DNA of 64,000 nucleotides. Source: Stutzerimonas kunmingensis (GTDB lineage: Bacteria; Pseudomonadota; Gammaproteobacteria; Pseudomonadales; Pseudomonadaceae). Numbering within the stretch: the stretch's first letter is position 1; the number at the start of each line of letters is the position of its first letter. Shown here piece by piece: positions 7,801 through 16,204 of this stretch. The DNA is taken from contig NZ_JACXXG010000021.1 in NCBI RefSeq assembly GCF_014764705.1, positions 17,777-81,776 on the forward strand, written 5' to 3'. A program made the translations under genes and the position numbers. Below the pieces are notes generated by a model, which was not told the DNA's origin, made no database searches, and was given only the letters and a program-made list of their open reading frames with translations.

Positions 7801-8306
7801 TCAGAGCCAGTTCAGATCGTTGAACCCGCGGTTGACGTAGCCGCCGTATTCCCAGGACGAACCCTCGTAGCCGAACAGCGGGAACAGCGCCTTGTTGTCG
7901 TACAGGCCGAACATCAGGCTGCTGCGCACGGCGTCTTGAAGAAGGGGGTGTTTTCGATCTTGGTCAGCAGGGCCACGCGCTCTGCTTCGTCGAGCTGTTC
8001 GAATGGCGAGCCATGGGCTTGCTGCGCCTGCTGCTGCAGTACGTCCAGGCCGCGAGCGACCAGGGCCGGCTGCTCGTCCACCAGACCGAGCAGGGGCTGC
8101 ACGTAGTGGTGGTCGCTGATGAACTCGTGGGGAAATACATCGCGGCCCATGCGCAGCAGGCCATCGGGCAGGTCTGGCAGGCGTTCCTCGGCGAGCAGGT
8201 TCACCGGAATCAGTTGCGACAGGCTGAATGCCAGCAAGGACTGGCCGGAAATGGAAAGAAAACGTCGCCGGTTTAGCGTGCCGTGCGGGCGAGCTGAATC
8301 GTGCAT
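7801..8306 (-). pseudogene. gluconate 2-dehydrogenase subunit 3-like Tat protein, frameshifted
   Basis: The frame from 8306 encodes a Tat signal (RRRFLSISG, then a hydrophobic stretch) and the subunit 3 domain, but stops at 7914 after KTPCAAA (130 residues). Near 7931 the alternative frame carries the expected C-terminus: SSLMFGLYDNKALFPLFGYE and then a Gly-Gly-Tyr, ending NDLNWL with a stop at 7801. One missing base (for example acGgcc read as acgcc) would rejoin the two into a protein of 168 residues, the usual family length. The total span of 506 bases is one short of a whole number of codons. It may be a true mutation or a sequencing error. The Tat signal itself remains intact. Confidence 0.8.
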
Positions 8307-8397
8307 GACATAGCTCCTGATTATTACCGGCAGTTCCGTGGTGCTCGGAATGCTGGCGATCTTGTTATGCGAAGAGTTTTTTCCGCAAAACAGTAGG

Positions 8398-8413
8398 AGC
8401 AGTTGTCATGCCA
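8398..8413 (-). promoter_or_regulatory. sigma-54 (-24/-12) promoter of the GMC-aco operon
   Basis: On the minus strand TGGCATGACAACTGCT matches the sigma-54 consensus TGGCACG-N4-TTGCW, with the invariant GG and GC exactly 10 bases apart. It lies about 90 bases upstream of the first gene (8306) and points toward it. The divergent AcoR-type activator gene supports it. Confidence 0.75.
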
Positions 8414-8440
8414 ACTTTTAGTAAGGGTCTATGATTTTGG

Positions 8441-8453
8441 TAAGCGATTGATA
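8441..8453 (-). promoter_or_regulatory. IHF-type DNA-bending site
   Basis: Minus strand TATCAATCGCTTA fits the IHF consensus WATCAANNNNTTR at every defined position. It sits between the sigma-54 promoter and the upstream repeats, where IHF normally bends DNA to bring activator and polymerase together. Confidence 0.55.
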
Positions 8454-8495
8454 AATATGGTTTTTTGGTAACTTTGCGGTGCTTGTTTATTTAAT

Positions 8496-8548
8496 GTGTA
8501 AAGCGATTTAGGCGTTACACCTGTAAAGCGCTGTAAAGCGTTTTACAG
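8496..8548. promoter_or_regulatory. activator (AcoR-type) upstream sites
   Basis: TGTAAAGCG occurs three times (8497, 8522, 8532). It forms one imperfect palindrome, GTGTAA...TTACAC (8496-8520), and one tight palindrome, CTGTAAA-GCGT-TTTACAG (8531-8548). They lie 85-150 bases upstream of the sigma-54 promoter, a normal enhancer distance. Binding by the adjacent AcoR-like protein is inferred, not shown. Confidence 0.6.
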
Positions 8549-8702
8549 TACGGCGACAAACAATATGAATAGACAAAGTGCTTCTAAAGTTCAGGCTGGT
8601 CTGTCCGGGTCAATGGTTTATCCTTCGTTTATTGCAAAACAATAAAGCGTTTCACTGGAGTCGCCTGCGCTCGGTCTGGCGCGAGCACTTCGAGGAGGAG
8701 GC

Positions 8703-10634
8703 ATGAATCTGCTATCCGGTCCGGTCAGCCATATCGACGCGGTGCTATCGCTGGCCAATGCGCCGCACCTGCCCGGTGATCGTGATCCGATCATCGCGCG
8801 CTCCTGGCACCGCTGTGTGCACGACTACGGCCTGGATCCGGCGCGACCTGCCGAAGCCCGATTCGTCCCGCGGCAGGTGCTGCGCGAACATCAGGATCAG
8901 GCCGACGAGCTGATCAATGTCGCCCGCGCCGGCGTCGAGCAGCTCTACCGGCAGATCGCCGAGCTGGGTTACGTGATCCTGCTGACCGACAACCGCGGTA
9001 TCGCAGTGCAGTTTCTCGGCGACCCGGCAGACGAAAAGGCGCATCGCAAGACCGGCCTGTTCCTCGGTTCGGACTGGGGCGAAGACCATACCGGCACCTG
9101 CGCAGTCGGCACCTGCATCAAGGAGCAGCAGGCGCTCACCTGTCACCAGCAGGATCATTTCAGCGTCTGGCATACCAACCTCACCTGCACCGCGGTGCCC
9201 ATGTTCAACCCGCACGGCCAGCTGCTGGCCGTGCTGGATATTTCGGCGCTGCATTCACCACCGACCAAGGATTCCCAGACCTTCGCCCTGCAGCTGGTCA
9301 AGCAGTACGCGCGGATGATTGAGGATGCCTACTTCATGCGCGTCTATCGCGAGCGGCCGATCCTCTGTTTCGACGGTTCCCGCGAGTTCGTCCTGATCAA
9401 CCGTCGCTATCTGCTGGCGCTGGGTGACGATGGCGAGTTGCTCGCCGGCAACACCGCCGCCCGCGGTCTGCTGGCCGAGCACGGGTTGATGGTGCCGGGG
9501 CCCTTTGGCTCCCTGGCGCAGGCGCGGATCGACCAACTGTTCGATTGCGAACTGAGCGATGTGCTGAGCATTCCCTACGCCAGCCATGACCAGGTTCGCG
9601 CCTTTCGCACCCATCGCCACCAGCTGTTCTTCGCCGCCTTGATGGAGCCGCGTCGCCGTGCACCGGAGCCGGCCGAACGCAGCGCGCCCGGTGGGCATGC
9701 CGCGCTCGATGCCCTGGCCGACGATGACCCGGTGATGCGCAAGATGCTGGCCCGCGCCAAGCGTCTATGCAGCGAGCCGCTGAACGTACTGCTCAATGGC
9801 GAGACCGGCACCGGCAAGGAACGCTTGGCCAAGGCGCTGCACGAAAGCGGTTGCCGGCGCAGCAAACCTTTCGTGGCGATCAACTGCGGCGCGATGCCCG
9901 AATCGCTGATCGAAAGCGAACTGTTCGGTTATGCCCCGGGCACCTTTACCGGTGCCCGGGGCAAGGGCATGCGCGGGCTGATCCAGCAGGCCGACGGCGG
10001 CACGCTGTTCCTCGATGAAATCGGCGACATGCCGCTGCACTTGCAGACCCGGCTGTTACGGGTGCTGGCCGAGCAGGAAGTGATGCCGCTGGGTGCCGAG
10101 AAACCGGTGAAGGTGGATATCCGCGTGGTGGCCGCCAGCCACCGCGACCTGCGGCAGATGGTAGAGAGCGGGGCGTTTCGCGAGGACCTGTTCTACCGCC
10201 TGAACGGCGCGTCGCTGAAGCTGCCTCCGCTGCGCGAGCGCGCCGACAAGGGCTTTCTCATCGAGCGGGTGTTCGCCGAACTCGCCGAGGGCCGGCCGGG
10301 CAATCCGCACCTGCGTGGCGATGCCATGAGTGCGCTGCTGGCTTATCCCTGGCCGGGCAACATCCGCGAGCTGCGCAACGTATTGCAGTACGCACTGGCG
10401 ACCTGTGAGGGTGACGAGATTACCGTGCAGGATCTGCCGGACGAGTGCCTGCCACCGATTCTGGCGCGCTGTCGTCAGTCGTCGGCCCCGTCCGAACCCG
10501 AGTCGGCGTCGGCACTGCGCGACCAGCTGCGCCGGCATCGCTGGAACGTCAGCGCCGTCGCGAGGGAACTAGGCGTGTCGCGCCCGACGGTGTACCGGCG
10601 CATGCGCGTGCTGGGTATCGAAGCGCCGGTATGA
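8703..10634 (+). CDS. acoR: AcoR-type sigma-54-dependent transcriptional activator
   Basis: 643 residues: an N-terminal GAF-like sensory region (about 50-300), a central AAA+ domain with Walker A GETGTGKE near residue 367 and Walker B TLFLDEIGDMP, and a C-terminal Fis-type helix-turn-helix (WNVSAVARELGVSRPTVYRR). The sigma-54 contact loop reads GTFTGA rather than GAFTGA, a variant I recall in the AcoR branch. The ATG follows GGAGGAGG. It is transcribed away from the catabolic operon it likely controls, with sigma-54, IHF and enhancer-type sites in between. The inducer is probably acetoin or a related ketol, inferred from the target genes. Confidence 0.88.
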   Translation: MNLLSGPVSHIDAVLSLANAPHLPGDRDPIIARSWHRCVHDYGLDPARPAEARFVPRQVLREHQDQADELINVARAGVEQLYRQIAELGYVILLTDNRGIAVQFLGDPADEKAHRKTGLFLGSDWGEDHTGTCAVGTCIKEQQALTCHQQDHFSVWHTNLTCTAVPMFNPHGQLLAVLDISALHSPPTKDSQTFALQLVKQYARMIEDAYFMRVYRERPILCFDGSREFVLINRRYLLALGDDGELLAGNTAARGLLAEHGLMVPGPFGSLAQARIDQLFDCELSDVLSIPYASHDQVRAFRTHRHQLFFAALMEPRRRAPEPAERSAPGGHAALDALADDDPVMRKMLARAKRLCSEPLNVLLNGETGTGKERLAKALHESGCRRSKPFVAINCGAMPESLIESELFGYAPGTFTGARGKGMRGLIQQADGGTLFLDEIGDMPLHLQTRLLRVLAEQEVMPLGAEKPVKVDIRVVAASHRDLRQMVESGAFREDLFYRLNGASLKLPPLRERADKGFLIERVFAELAEGRPGNPHLRGDAMSALLAYPWPGNIRELRNVLQYALATCEGDEITVQDLPDECLPPILARCRQSSAPSEPESASALRDQLRRHRWNVSAVARELGVSRPTVYRRMRVLGIEAPV

Positions 10635-10648
10635 CCGGCGCCAGGGCT

Positions 10649-12169
10649 CTACTCGCTGACCGGCTGTTCCGCCGGCGAGGCTTTTTCAGCGGCGATATCG
10701 AAGGCGATGCTCCAGTTGTGCAGTGGGTAGGGCTGGTGCACCAGTGCCTTGATGTTGGCTTCGGCAGGCATGAGGTCGGGCAGGTATTCGTAGGTGGCGT
10801 CGGCGCGCATCGGGTCGCTGTCGCGCAGCTGACCAGCGCCGCCGACCTGGTGGCTGGCGTAGCTGATGCGTGGCTGACCGCTGAGATCGCGACCGGCGCG
10901 CAGGCGCACGACGGTGTCGGCGGCGATGTCGACGGCTTCGACGGGCACTTCGCCGTTGTCGTCACGCAGTACGAAACCCTTGTTCTTCACGTCGCGGGCC
11001 TGGTGGCCGAGGTACGGCTGGTCGAACGCCAATGGCGGGTGCGGCACGTGGTAGTCGATCAGCACGTCGCGGCCGTCCGCCGTGGCCTGGCGCGGTGCGA
11101 GCGGGGTCCAGCCCTTACGCTCGATGACGACGCGATGGTAGACCTTGCCGAGCATCTGGCCGAACCAGCGATAGCCGTTCGCCGACAGGTGCACGCCCTT
11201 GTCGGTGTAGGGATAGACCGGGCCGACCAGATACCAGCCGGGTTCTTCCCGGGCCAGTTCCCATTGCGCCATGCCGACCGCGAGCGAACCGTCCTTGACC
11301 GAGGATTTGGCGTCGGTCTGGTAGCTGAAGAAGGCCGGCATCTTTTCCTGCCCGGCGATGGCCTTGGCGGCGTCGGCGTAGAGGTCGTCGCGCAGCTGGC
11401 GCAGTTTGGCCTTGTAGTACGCCTGATCGTTCTTGCCGCCGTTGGTGTGGGAATAGTCGTACTCGCCCTGCAACCAGAAGAACGCGCTGATGCTGTAACT
11501 GGCCTGTTGCGCATCGGCCAGCGCTTTGGCCTGATCGACCGCCTGGGTCACGCGCAGGTATTCGTTGGTGCCGCCGCTTTTCGAGAGCTGGGCAATGGAG
11601 CGACCCGAGGTCGAGGCGTTGCTGGCGACGAACAGGTGTTCCGGATCGGTGTCGCGGCCGAGGTGATGCAGATAGAGCCGACGTGCCATATTCAGCGCGC
11701 CGACTTCCACCGATTCGCCTTCCTCCTGCGCCTGCGGCGCGAGCTTGCCGACCTTCTCTGCATCGAGCACCACGGCCGCGTTGCTCTTCTGCTGCACCAC
11801 GGCACGCAGCGGGGTGAAGGCTGCTTCGCCCACTGGCTTGAACGACGCGCCGCTGAAGGCTGCCGAGCGTGGTGACTGGCCGAGCATCAGGTTGTCGTAG
11901 CGTGGCGCGACGGACAGCGCCGGCCAGCCCTCGGCGGCGGAGGCGAGCGACTGGCCGTAGGTGATGATGTGGTTGTACTTGCTTTCCAGCGGCTGGGTCA
12001 GCTCGTTCGGCTTGGCCAGGAGCTCGGCGGTCAGGCGCTTGTTCTCGGCGTCGCGGGCGGCCAGCTGCCCCTCTGTTTCGGCCGCCAGACTGGGCGTGGC
12101 CAGGGCGAGCAGGAGTGCGGCGGCGAGGGTGCTGTGCAGGATCGTCGGTTGATCAGGGCGATGGGGCAT
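10649..12169 (-). CDS. secreted SGNH/sialate O-acetylesterase-like hydrolase
   Basis: 506 residues with a signal peptide (cleavage after LATPSLAA, about residue 30). YGQSLASAAEGW near residue 71 resembles the nucleophile-serine block of SGNH hydrolases, FFWLQGEYDYSH resembles the WxQGE block of the sialate O-acetylesterase family, and DKGVHLSANGYRWFG has the catalytic Asp/His spacing (DxxH). The last 150 residues look like a beta-rich accessory domain. It probably removes acyl groups from an extracellular carbohydrate, but the substrate is unknown. It ends 14 bases from the convergent acoR stop and seems to be a single-gene unit. Confidence 0.65.
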   Translation of the reverse strand: MPHRPDQPTILHSTLAAALLLALATPSLAAETEGQLAARDAENKRLTAELLAKPNELTQPLESKYNHIITYGQSLASAAEGWPALSVAPRYDNLMLGQSPRSAAFSGASFKPVGEAAFTPLRAVVQQKSNAAVVLDAEKVGKLAPQAQEEGESVEVGALNMARRLYLHHLGRDTDPEHLFVASNASTSGRSIAQLSKSGGTNEYLRVTQAVDQAKALADAQQASYSISAFFWLQGEYDYSHTNGGKNDQAYYKAKLRQLRDDLYADAAKAIAGQEKMPAFFSYQTDAKSSVKDGSLAVGMAQWELAREEPGWYLVGPVYPYTDKGVHLSANGYRWFGQMLGKVYHRVVIERKGWTPLAPRQATADGRDVLIDYHVPHPPLAFDQPYLGHQARDVKNKGFVLRDDNGEVPVEAVDIAADTVVRLRAGRDLSGQPRISYASHQVGGAGQLRDSDPMRADATYEYLPDLMPAEANIKALVHQPYPLHNWSIAFDIAAEKASPAEQPVSE

Positions 12170-12408
12170 GAAGTTGTTCCGGATGCGCTGGGCAGTTTCG
12201 TGCGGCTGCCTGCGGGCGAGCCGTGGACAATTGGCGAACGCGCTTTCGACGATGGCGAAGGAGGTAAGTTCGCGACCGCCATGTCGATGGCGGATTGGCT
12301 ATGCTGTCGCGCATTCGAGCAGCGATGCGCAGCAGGCTTCGGCAGGTCGAACGATGCCGCTGCCGGCCGTTCCCATGCACGTCATCCCGTTACCAGAGGA
12401 GAATTCCA

Positions 12409-13419
12409 ATGAGCCACAAAGCCATATTCGTACAGCCCGGCGGCGGTTATGACCGGGTCATCGTCGGCACCAGCGAGGCCCCCAGGCCGGAGGCCGGCGA
12501 GATCACCGTGCGCCTGCGCGCCAACTCGCTCAACTACCACGATTTCGCGGTGGTCAGCGGCATGTGGGGCCCCAGCGAGCCACGCATTCCCATGGCCGAT
12601 GGTGCCGGTGAAGTGGTGGCGGTGGGTTCGGGCGTGACTGAATTCGCCGTTGGCGATGCGGTGGTCAGCACCTTCTTCCCCGACTGGCTGGCCGGTGAGC
12701 CGCTGATCGAGGGTTTCGCCACGGTGCCGGGCGATGGCGTCGATGGTTATGCACGGGAAATGGTCACCGCCCGCGCCACCTCGTTCACCCATGCGCCCAA
12801 GGGCTACAGTCATGCCGAGGCGTCTACGCTGACCACCGCCGGCCTCACTGCCTGGCGTGCGCTGATGGCCGACGGCAAGCTGAAACCCGGCGACAGCGTG
12901 CTGATCCAGGGCACCGGCGGCGTTTCCATCTTTGCCCTGCAGTTCGCCAAGATGGCCGGCGCCACGGTCATCGCCACCTCGTCCAGCGATGCCAAGCTGG
13001 AGCGCCTGCGCGAGATGGGCGCCGATCACCTGATCAACTACCGCAGCACGCCGGCCTGGGGCGAGACGGTGCGCAAGATGACCGACGGCCGCGGCGTCGA
13101 CCATGTGATCGAAGTCGGTGGGCCGGCGACGCTGGAGCAGTCGATGGTGGCGGCGCGCATCGGTGGGCATATCTCGGTGATCGGCATCCTCACTGGCGTT
13201 GCCGGCGAGCTGCCGCTGGTACCGGCCCTTGTGCGCCAGTTGCGTCTGCAGGGTGTGCTGGTGGGCAGCCGCGCGCAGCAGCAAGAGATGATCCGCGCCA
13301 TCGATGCCAACGGCATCCGCCCGGTGATCGACAAGCACTTCGCCGTGGACGATATCGTCGAGGCGTTCCGCTACCAGGAAACCAACCAGCACTTCGGCAA
13401 GATCTGCCTGGATATCTGA
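12409..13419 (+). CDS. NAD(P)-dependent MDR oxidoreductase, quinone oxidoreductase type
   Basis: 336 residues. The start is chosen because GAGGAG lies 8 bases before this ATG; a longer frame upstream has no ribosome site. It has the GroES-like N-terminal domain (PMADGAGEVVAVGSGV near residue 63) and the coenzyme domain with VLIQGTGGVSIFALQFAKMAGA near residue 165. It lacks the GHE and four-cysteine motifs, so it is a zinc-free member, as in quinone oxidoreductases. Substrate unknown. It stands alone between a hydrolase and a methyltransferase gene. Confidence 0.8.
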   Translation: MSHKAIFVQPGGGYDRVIVGTSEAPRPEAGEITVRLRANSLNYHDFAVVSGMWGPSEPRIPMADGAGEVVAVGSGVTEFAVGDAVVSTFFPDWLAGEPLIEGFATVPGDGVDGYAREMVTARATSFTHAPKGYSHAEASTLTTAGLTAWRALMADGKLKPGDSVLIQGTGGVSIFALQFAKMAGATVIATSSSDAKLERLREMGADHLINYRSTPAWGETVRKMTDGRGVDHVIEVGGPATLEQSMVAARIGGHISVIGILTGVAGELPLVPALVRQLRLQGVLVGSRAQQQEMIRAIDANGIRPVIDKHFAVDDIVEAFRYQETNQHFGKICLDI

Positions 13420-13481
13420 AGCCTGGCGTCGGCGGCGGCTGCGTTTAGAATGCGCGGCCACGCTGCCGACGATGCCCGCCC

Positions 13482-14417
13482 ATGACACCCGAACCCCTCG
13501 CCACCCTGCAAAATCACCTGCTCGACGCGTTGGCCAACGTGCCCGGCGAGACGCGACGACTGTTCCATGGTCGCGGCCGCTGCTATCCGGGGCTCGAACA
13601 GCTAACCGTCGACTGGCTGCAGGGCTTGGTGCTGGTGGCGCTGTTCCGTGATCCGGGCGAGGCGGAGCGGGAGGCGCTAGAGCAGATGCTCATGGCGCTG
13701 ACTGAGACCCCGGCCTGGAAGCAGAGCCAGGCACAGCGCTTGCTGCTGCAGCATCGCTATCTGCCGGACGCGCCGACCGAAGCGTTGCTGGGCGATGTGC
13801 CCGCCGAGTGGCTGATCAGCGAGAACGGTCTGCGCTACAAGCTCGATCTCGGGCGCAAGCAGAACAACGGCCTGTTCCTCGATATGCGCTACGGCCGCCA
13901 TTGGGTGCAGGAACACGCGCAGGGCAAACGGGTGCTCAACCTGTTCGCCTACACCTGCGGCTTTTCCGTCGCGGCGATCGCCGGTGGCGCCGAACACGTG
14001 GTCAATCTGGACATGGCCAGCGCGGCGCTGACCCGAGGGCGGGAGAACCATCGGCTGAATGGCCACGATCTCAGCAGGGTGAGCTTTCTCGGCCACGAGC
14101 TGTTCAAATCCTGGGGCAAGGTGCGCAAGCTCGGGTCGTACGACCTGATCATCATCGACCCGCCTTCCTTCCAGAAGGGCAGCTTCGCCCTGACCCGCGA
14201 TTACCAGAAGATCCTGCGCAAGCTGCCGGAGTTGCTGAACGGCGGCGGCCAGGTGCTGGCCTGCGTGAATGACCCGGATATCGGCACGGACTTCCTGATC
14301 CAGGGCATGGCTGCCGAGGCGCCGCAGCTGCGCTTCGAGCAGCGCCTGGAGAACCCGCCGGAGTTTCCTGACATCAGCCCTGAGAGCGGGCTCAAGGCAC
14401 TGCTGTTTTCGGCATGA
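13482..14417 (+). CDS. class I SAM-dependent methyltransferase (RlmI/RlmK-like)
   Basis: 311 residues. VLNLFAYTCGFSVAAIAGGA near residue 148 is methyltransferase motif I, VVNLDMASAALTRGREN is motif II, and IIIDPPSFQKGS near residue 223 is the DPPxF motif IV shared with RlmI and RlmK-type 23S rRNA cytosine/guanine methyltransferases. The N-terminal 120 residues are not the PUA domain of RlmI. RNA is the most likely substrate, inferred from the motif; the exact nucleotide cannot be told. It converges with the siderophore operon (12 bases between stops). Confidence 0.75.
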   Translation: MTPEPLATLQNHLLDALANVPGETRRLFHGRGRCYPGLEQLTVDWLQGLVLVALFRDPGEAEREALEQMLMALTETPAWKQSQAQRLLLQHRYLPDAPTEALLGDVPAEWLISENGLRYKLDLGRKQNNGLFLDMRYGRHWVQEHAQGKRVLNLFAYTCGFSVAAIAGGAEHVVNLDMASAALTRGRENHRLNGHDLSRVSFLGHELFKSWGKVRKLGSYDLIIIDPPSFQKGSFALTRDYQKILRKLPELLNGGGQVLACVNDPDIGTDFLIQGMAAEAPQLRFEQRLENPPEFPDISPESGLKALLFSA

Positions 14418-14429
14418 CGCTGGGTCGAG

Positions 14430-15374
14430 TCAGTCCCTTGTGACCGGCTCTGCATCGGCCTTGCCGAGCAAGCGCTCGGCGTCCTCGATCACCTGCAGTG
14501 CCGCCAGCGGACCGCCGACGGACGTCCACAGCGAGCCGTCGACAGCGCCGAAGCGTTTGCTCTGCAGCGCCGAGAGCTGGCCGAACGCCGGGGTCTGTTC
14601 GGCCTGACGCATGGCCTCGACCGCCTCGCCGCTGGTAGCCAGGGTGCCGATCACCAGCCAGTCGGCATCCAGCAGTTCCAGTGACTCCAGACTCAGTGCC
14701 ATCGAGTGGGTGTGACCGGGGTCCTGCTGATGGGCTGGGCGGGTGAGGCCGATGTCTTCGATGACCGTGCTGGCGAAGGCGTCCTTGAACATGTACGAGG
14801 GGCCCTTGGGATTCCAGCGCACGATGCTGAGGGTTTCGCCCTGATGCGTGCTCAGCCGCTCGCGCGCCTGTTCGACCCGGGCGCGGTAGCGGTCCAGCAC
14901 GGCGTTGGCTTCGGCGTTCTTGTTCAGGATCTGCGCGGTGCGCTGCATGGTTTCCTGCCAGGGGCGACCCCAACTGTAGGTGATCACGGTCGGTGCGATC
15001 TCGTTGAGGATCGCCAGCTGCTCCGGCTTTACCGGGCCGGTGAGGATCAGATCGGGCTCCAGTTCGAGCAGGGTTTCCAGATTCGGATTGTCCAGATCGC
15101 CGACCACCGGGACGTCCGCCGGCAGCTTGCCTTCGAGGTAGCGCGGCGGTGCAGCCTGGCCGCGGCCATTGATGCTCCCGACCGGGATGACGCCAAGGGC
15201 GAGTGCGGTATCCAGATCGATTTCGCTGAGGGTGATCACCCGCTTCGGCGTTTCCGGCACGTTGACGGTGTTGCCCATGGCATCGCTCACCTGGCGCGTA
15301 TCGGCCAGGGCGGGCAGGGCGAGCAGGCTGGCCAGCAGGGCGGCGGCCAGGTGACGTGGGGTCTTGAGGGTCAT
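14430..15374 (-). CDS. ferric-siderophore ABC transporter, periplasmic binding protein
   Basis: 314 residues with a signal peptide (cleavage after LPALA, about residue 24) and the FecB/BtuF-type fold: VNVPETPKRVITLSEIDLDT, then LLELEPDLILTGPVKPEQ near residue 105 and SVGGPLAALQVIEDAERLL at the end. It captures an iron chelate and delivers it to the two FecCD-type permeases of this operon. Its ATG overlaps the stop of the ATPase gene by 4 bases. It is the last gene of the six-gene operon. The chelate is unknown; no siderophore synthesis genes are nearby. Confidence 0.85.
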   Translation of the reverse strand: MTLKTPRHLAAALLASLLALPALADTRQVSDAMGNTVNVPETPKRVITLSEIDLDTALALGVIPVGSINGRGQAAPPRYLEGKLPADVPVVGDLDNPNLETLLELEPDLILTGPVKPEQLAILNEIAPTVITYSWGRPWQETMQRTAQILNKNAEANAVLDRYRARVEQARERLSTHQGETLSIVRWNPKGPSYMFKDAFASTVIEDIGLTRPAHQQDPGHTHSMALSLESLELLDADWLVIGTLATSGEAVEAMRQAEQTPAFGQLSALQSKRFGAVDGSLWTSVGGPLAALQVIEDAERLLGKADAEPVTRD

Positions 15375-16204
15375 TGCATACCTTCCGTTTCGGGGTGTTC
15401 TCGGAGAGTGGGTTGCTGGAGGGCACGGGTACGGCGGCGCGGCACGATCACCGGCGCGCCGTCGCCGGGGGCCGGAAGGATGTCGACGTCGGTGTCGTAA
15501 AGGCGGTCGACCAGGGCCTTGGTCATCACCTGCCGCGCCGGGCCGATGGCCTGCACCCGGCCGTCGGCCAGGGCGATCAGCTCATCGCAGTAACGGGCGG
15601 CCACGCCGAGGTCATGGATCACGATCAGCACCGTGCGCCCGGCCGCGGCAATCTGGCGCACGGCTTCCATCACCTCGGCCTGGTGGCCGATGTCCAGCGC
15701 GCTGGTGGGTTCGTCGAGCAGGATCAGGTCGGTGTTCTGCGCCAGGATCATGCCGAGCCAGGCCCGTTGCGCCTGGCCACCCGAGAGCGAGGCGGCGCTG
15801 CGTTGCCAGATCGCATCGAGCTGCATCACCGCGCGGGCGCGTGCAACCTGGCGGGCGTCTTCCGCGCTCCACTGGTTGAACCAGCCTTGATGCGGATGGC
15901 GGCCGTACTGCACCAGCTGTTCCACGCGGATGCCTTCGGCTAGCATCGGCCGTTGCGGCAGAAAGGCCAGCTCTCGCGCCAGCGCCTTGAGCGAGTAGCC
16001 CAGCAGCGGCTTGCCGTGGATCTCCACGGTGCCGCGTTGCAGCGGCAGCTGGCGGGCGAGCAGCTTGAGCAGCGTGGATTTGCCGCTGCTATTGGGGCCG
16101 ACGATTCCGATCAGCTTGCCTCTGGGCAGGCTGAAGGAGACGCCGTCGAGCACGACCTTGTCCTGATAGGCGAAGTGCAGGTTTTCCGCGCGCAGGGCAG
16201 TCAT
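15371..16204 (-). CDS. ferric-siderophore ABC transporter ATP-binding protein
   Basis: 277 residues of the FecE/FepC family: Walker A GPNSSGKST near residue 36, signature LSGGQAQRAW near residue 139, Walker B LILLDEPTSALD, and the switch histidine in VIHDLGVA. It powers the uptake permease. The start codon overlaps the preceding permease stop by one base (TGATG), indicating coupled translation. The C-terminal 40 residues extend past the usual end with an RRRTR-rich tail of unclear significance. Confidence 0.9.
   Translation of the reverse strand: MTALRAENLHFAYQDKVVLDGVSFSLPRGKLIGIVGPNSSGKSTLLKLLARQLPLQRGTVEIHGKPLLGYSLKALARELAFLPQRPMLAEGIRVEQLVQYGRHPHQGWFNQWSAEDARQVARARAVMQLDAIWQRSAASLSGGQAQRAWLGMILAQNTDLILLDEPTSALDIGHQAEVMEAVRQIAAAGRTVLIVIHDLGVAARYCDELIALADGRVQAIGPARQVMTKALVDRLYDTDVDILPAPGDGAPVIVPRRRTRALQQPTLREHPETEGMQ

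Noticed and set aside
6312..7823. A 503-codon plus-strand frame opposite the GMC gene
   Set aside because: Shadow of the GMC oxidoreductase; Gly/Val/His-rich without motifs.
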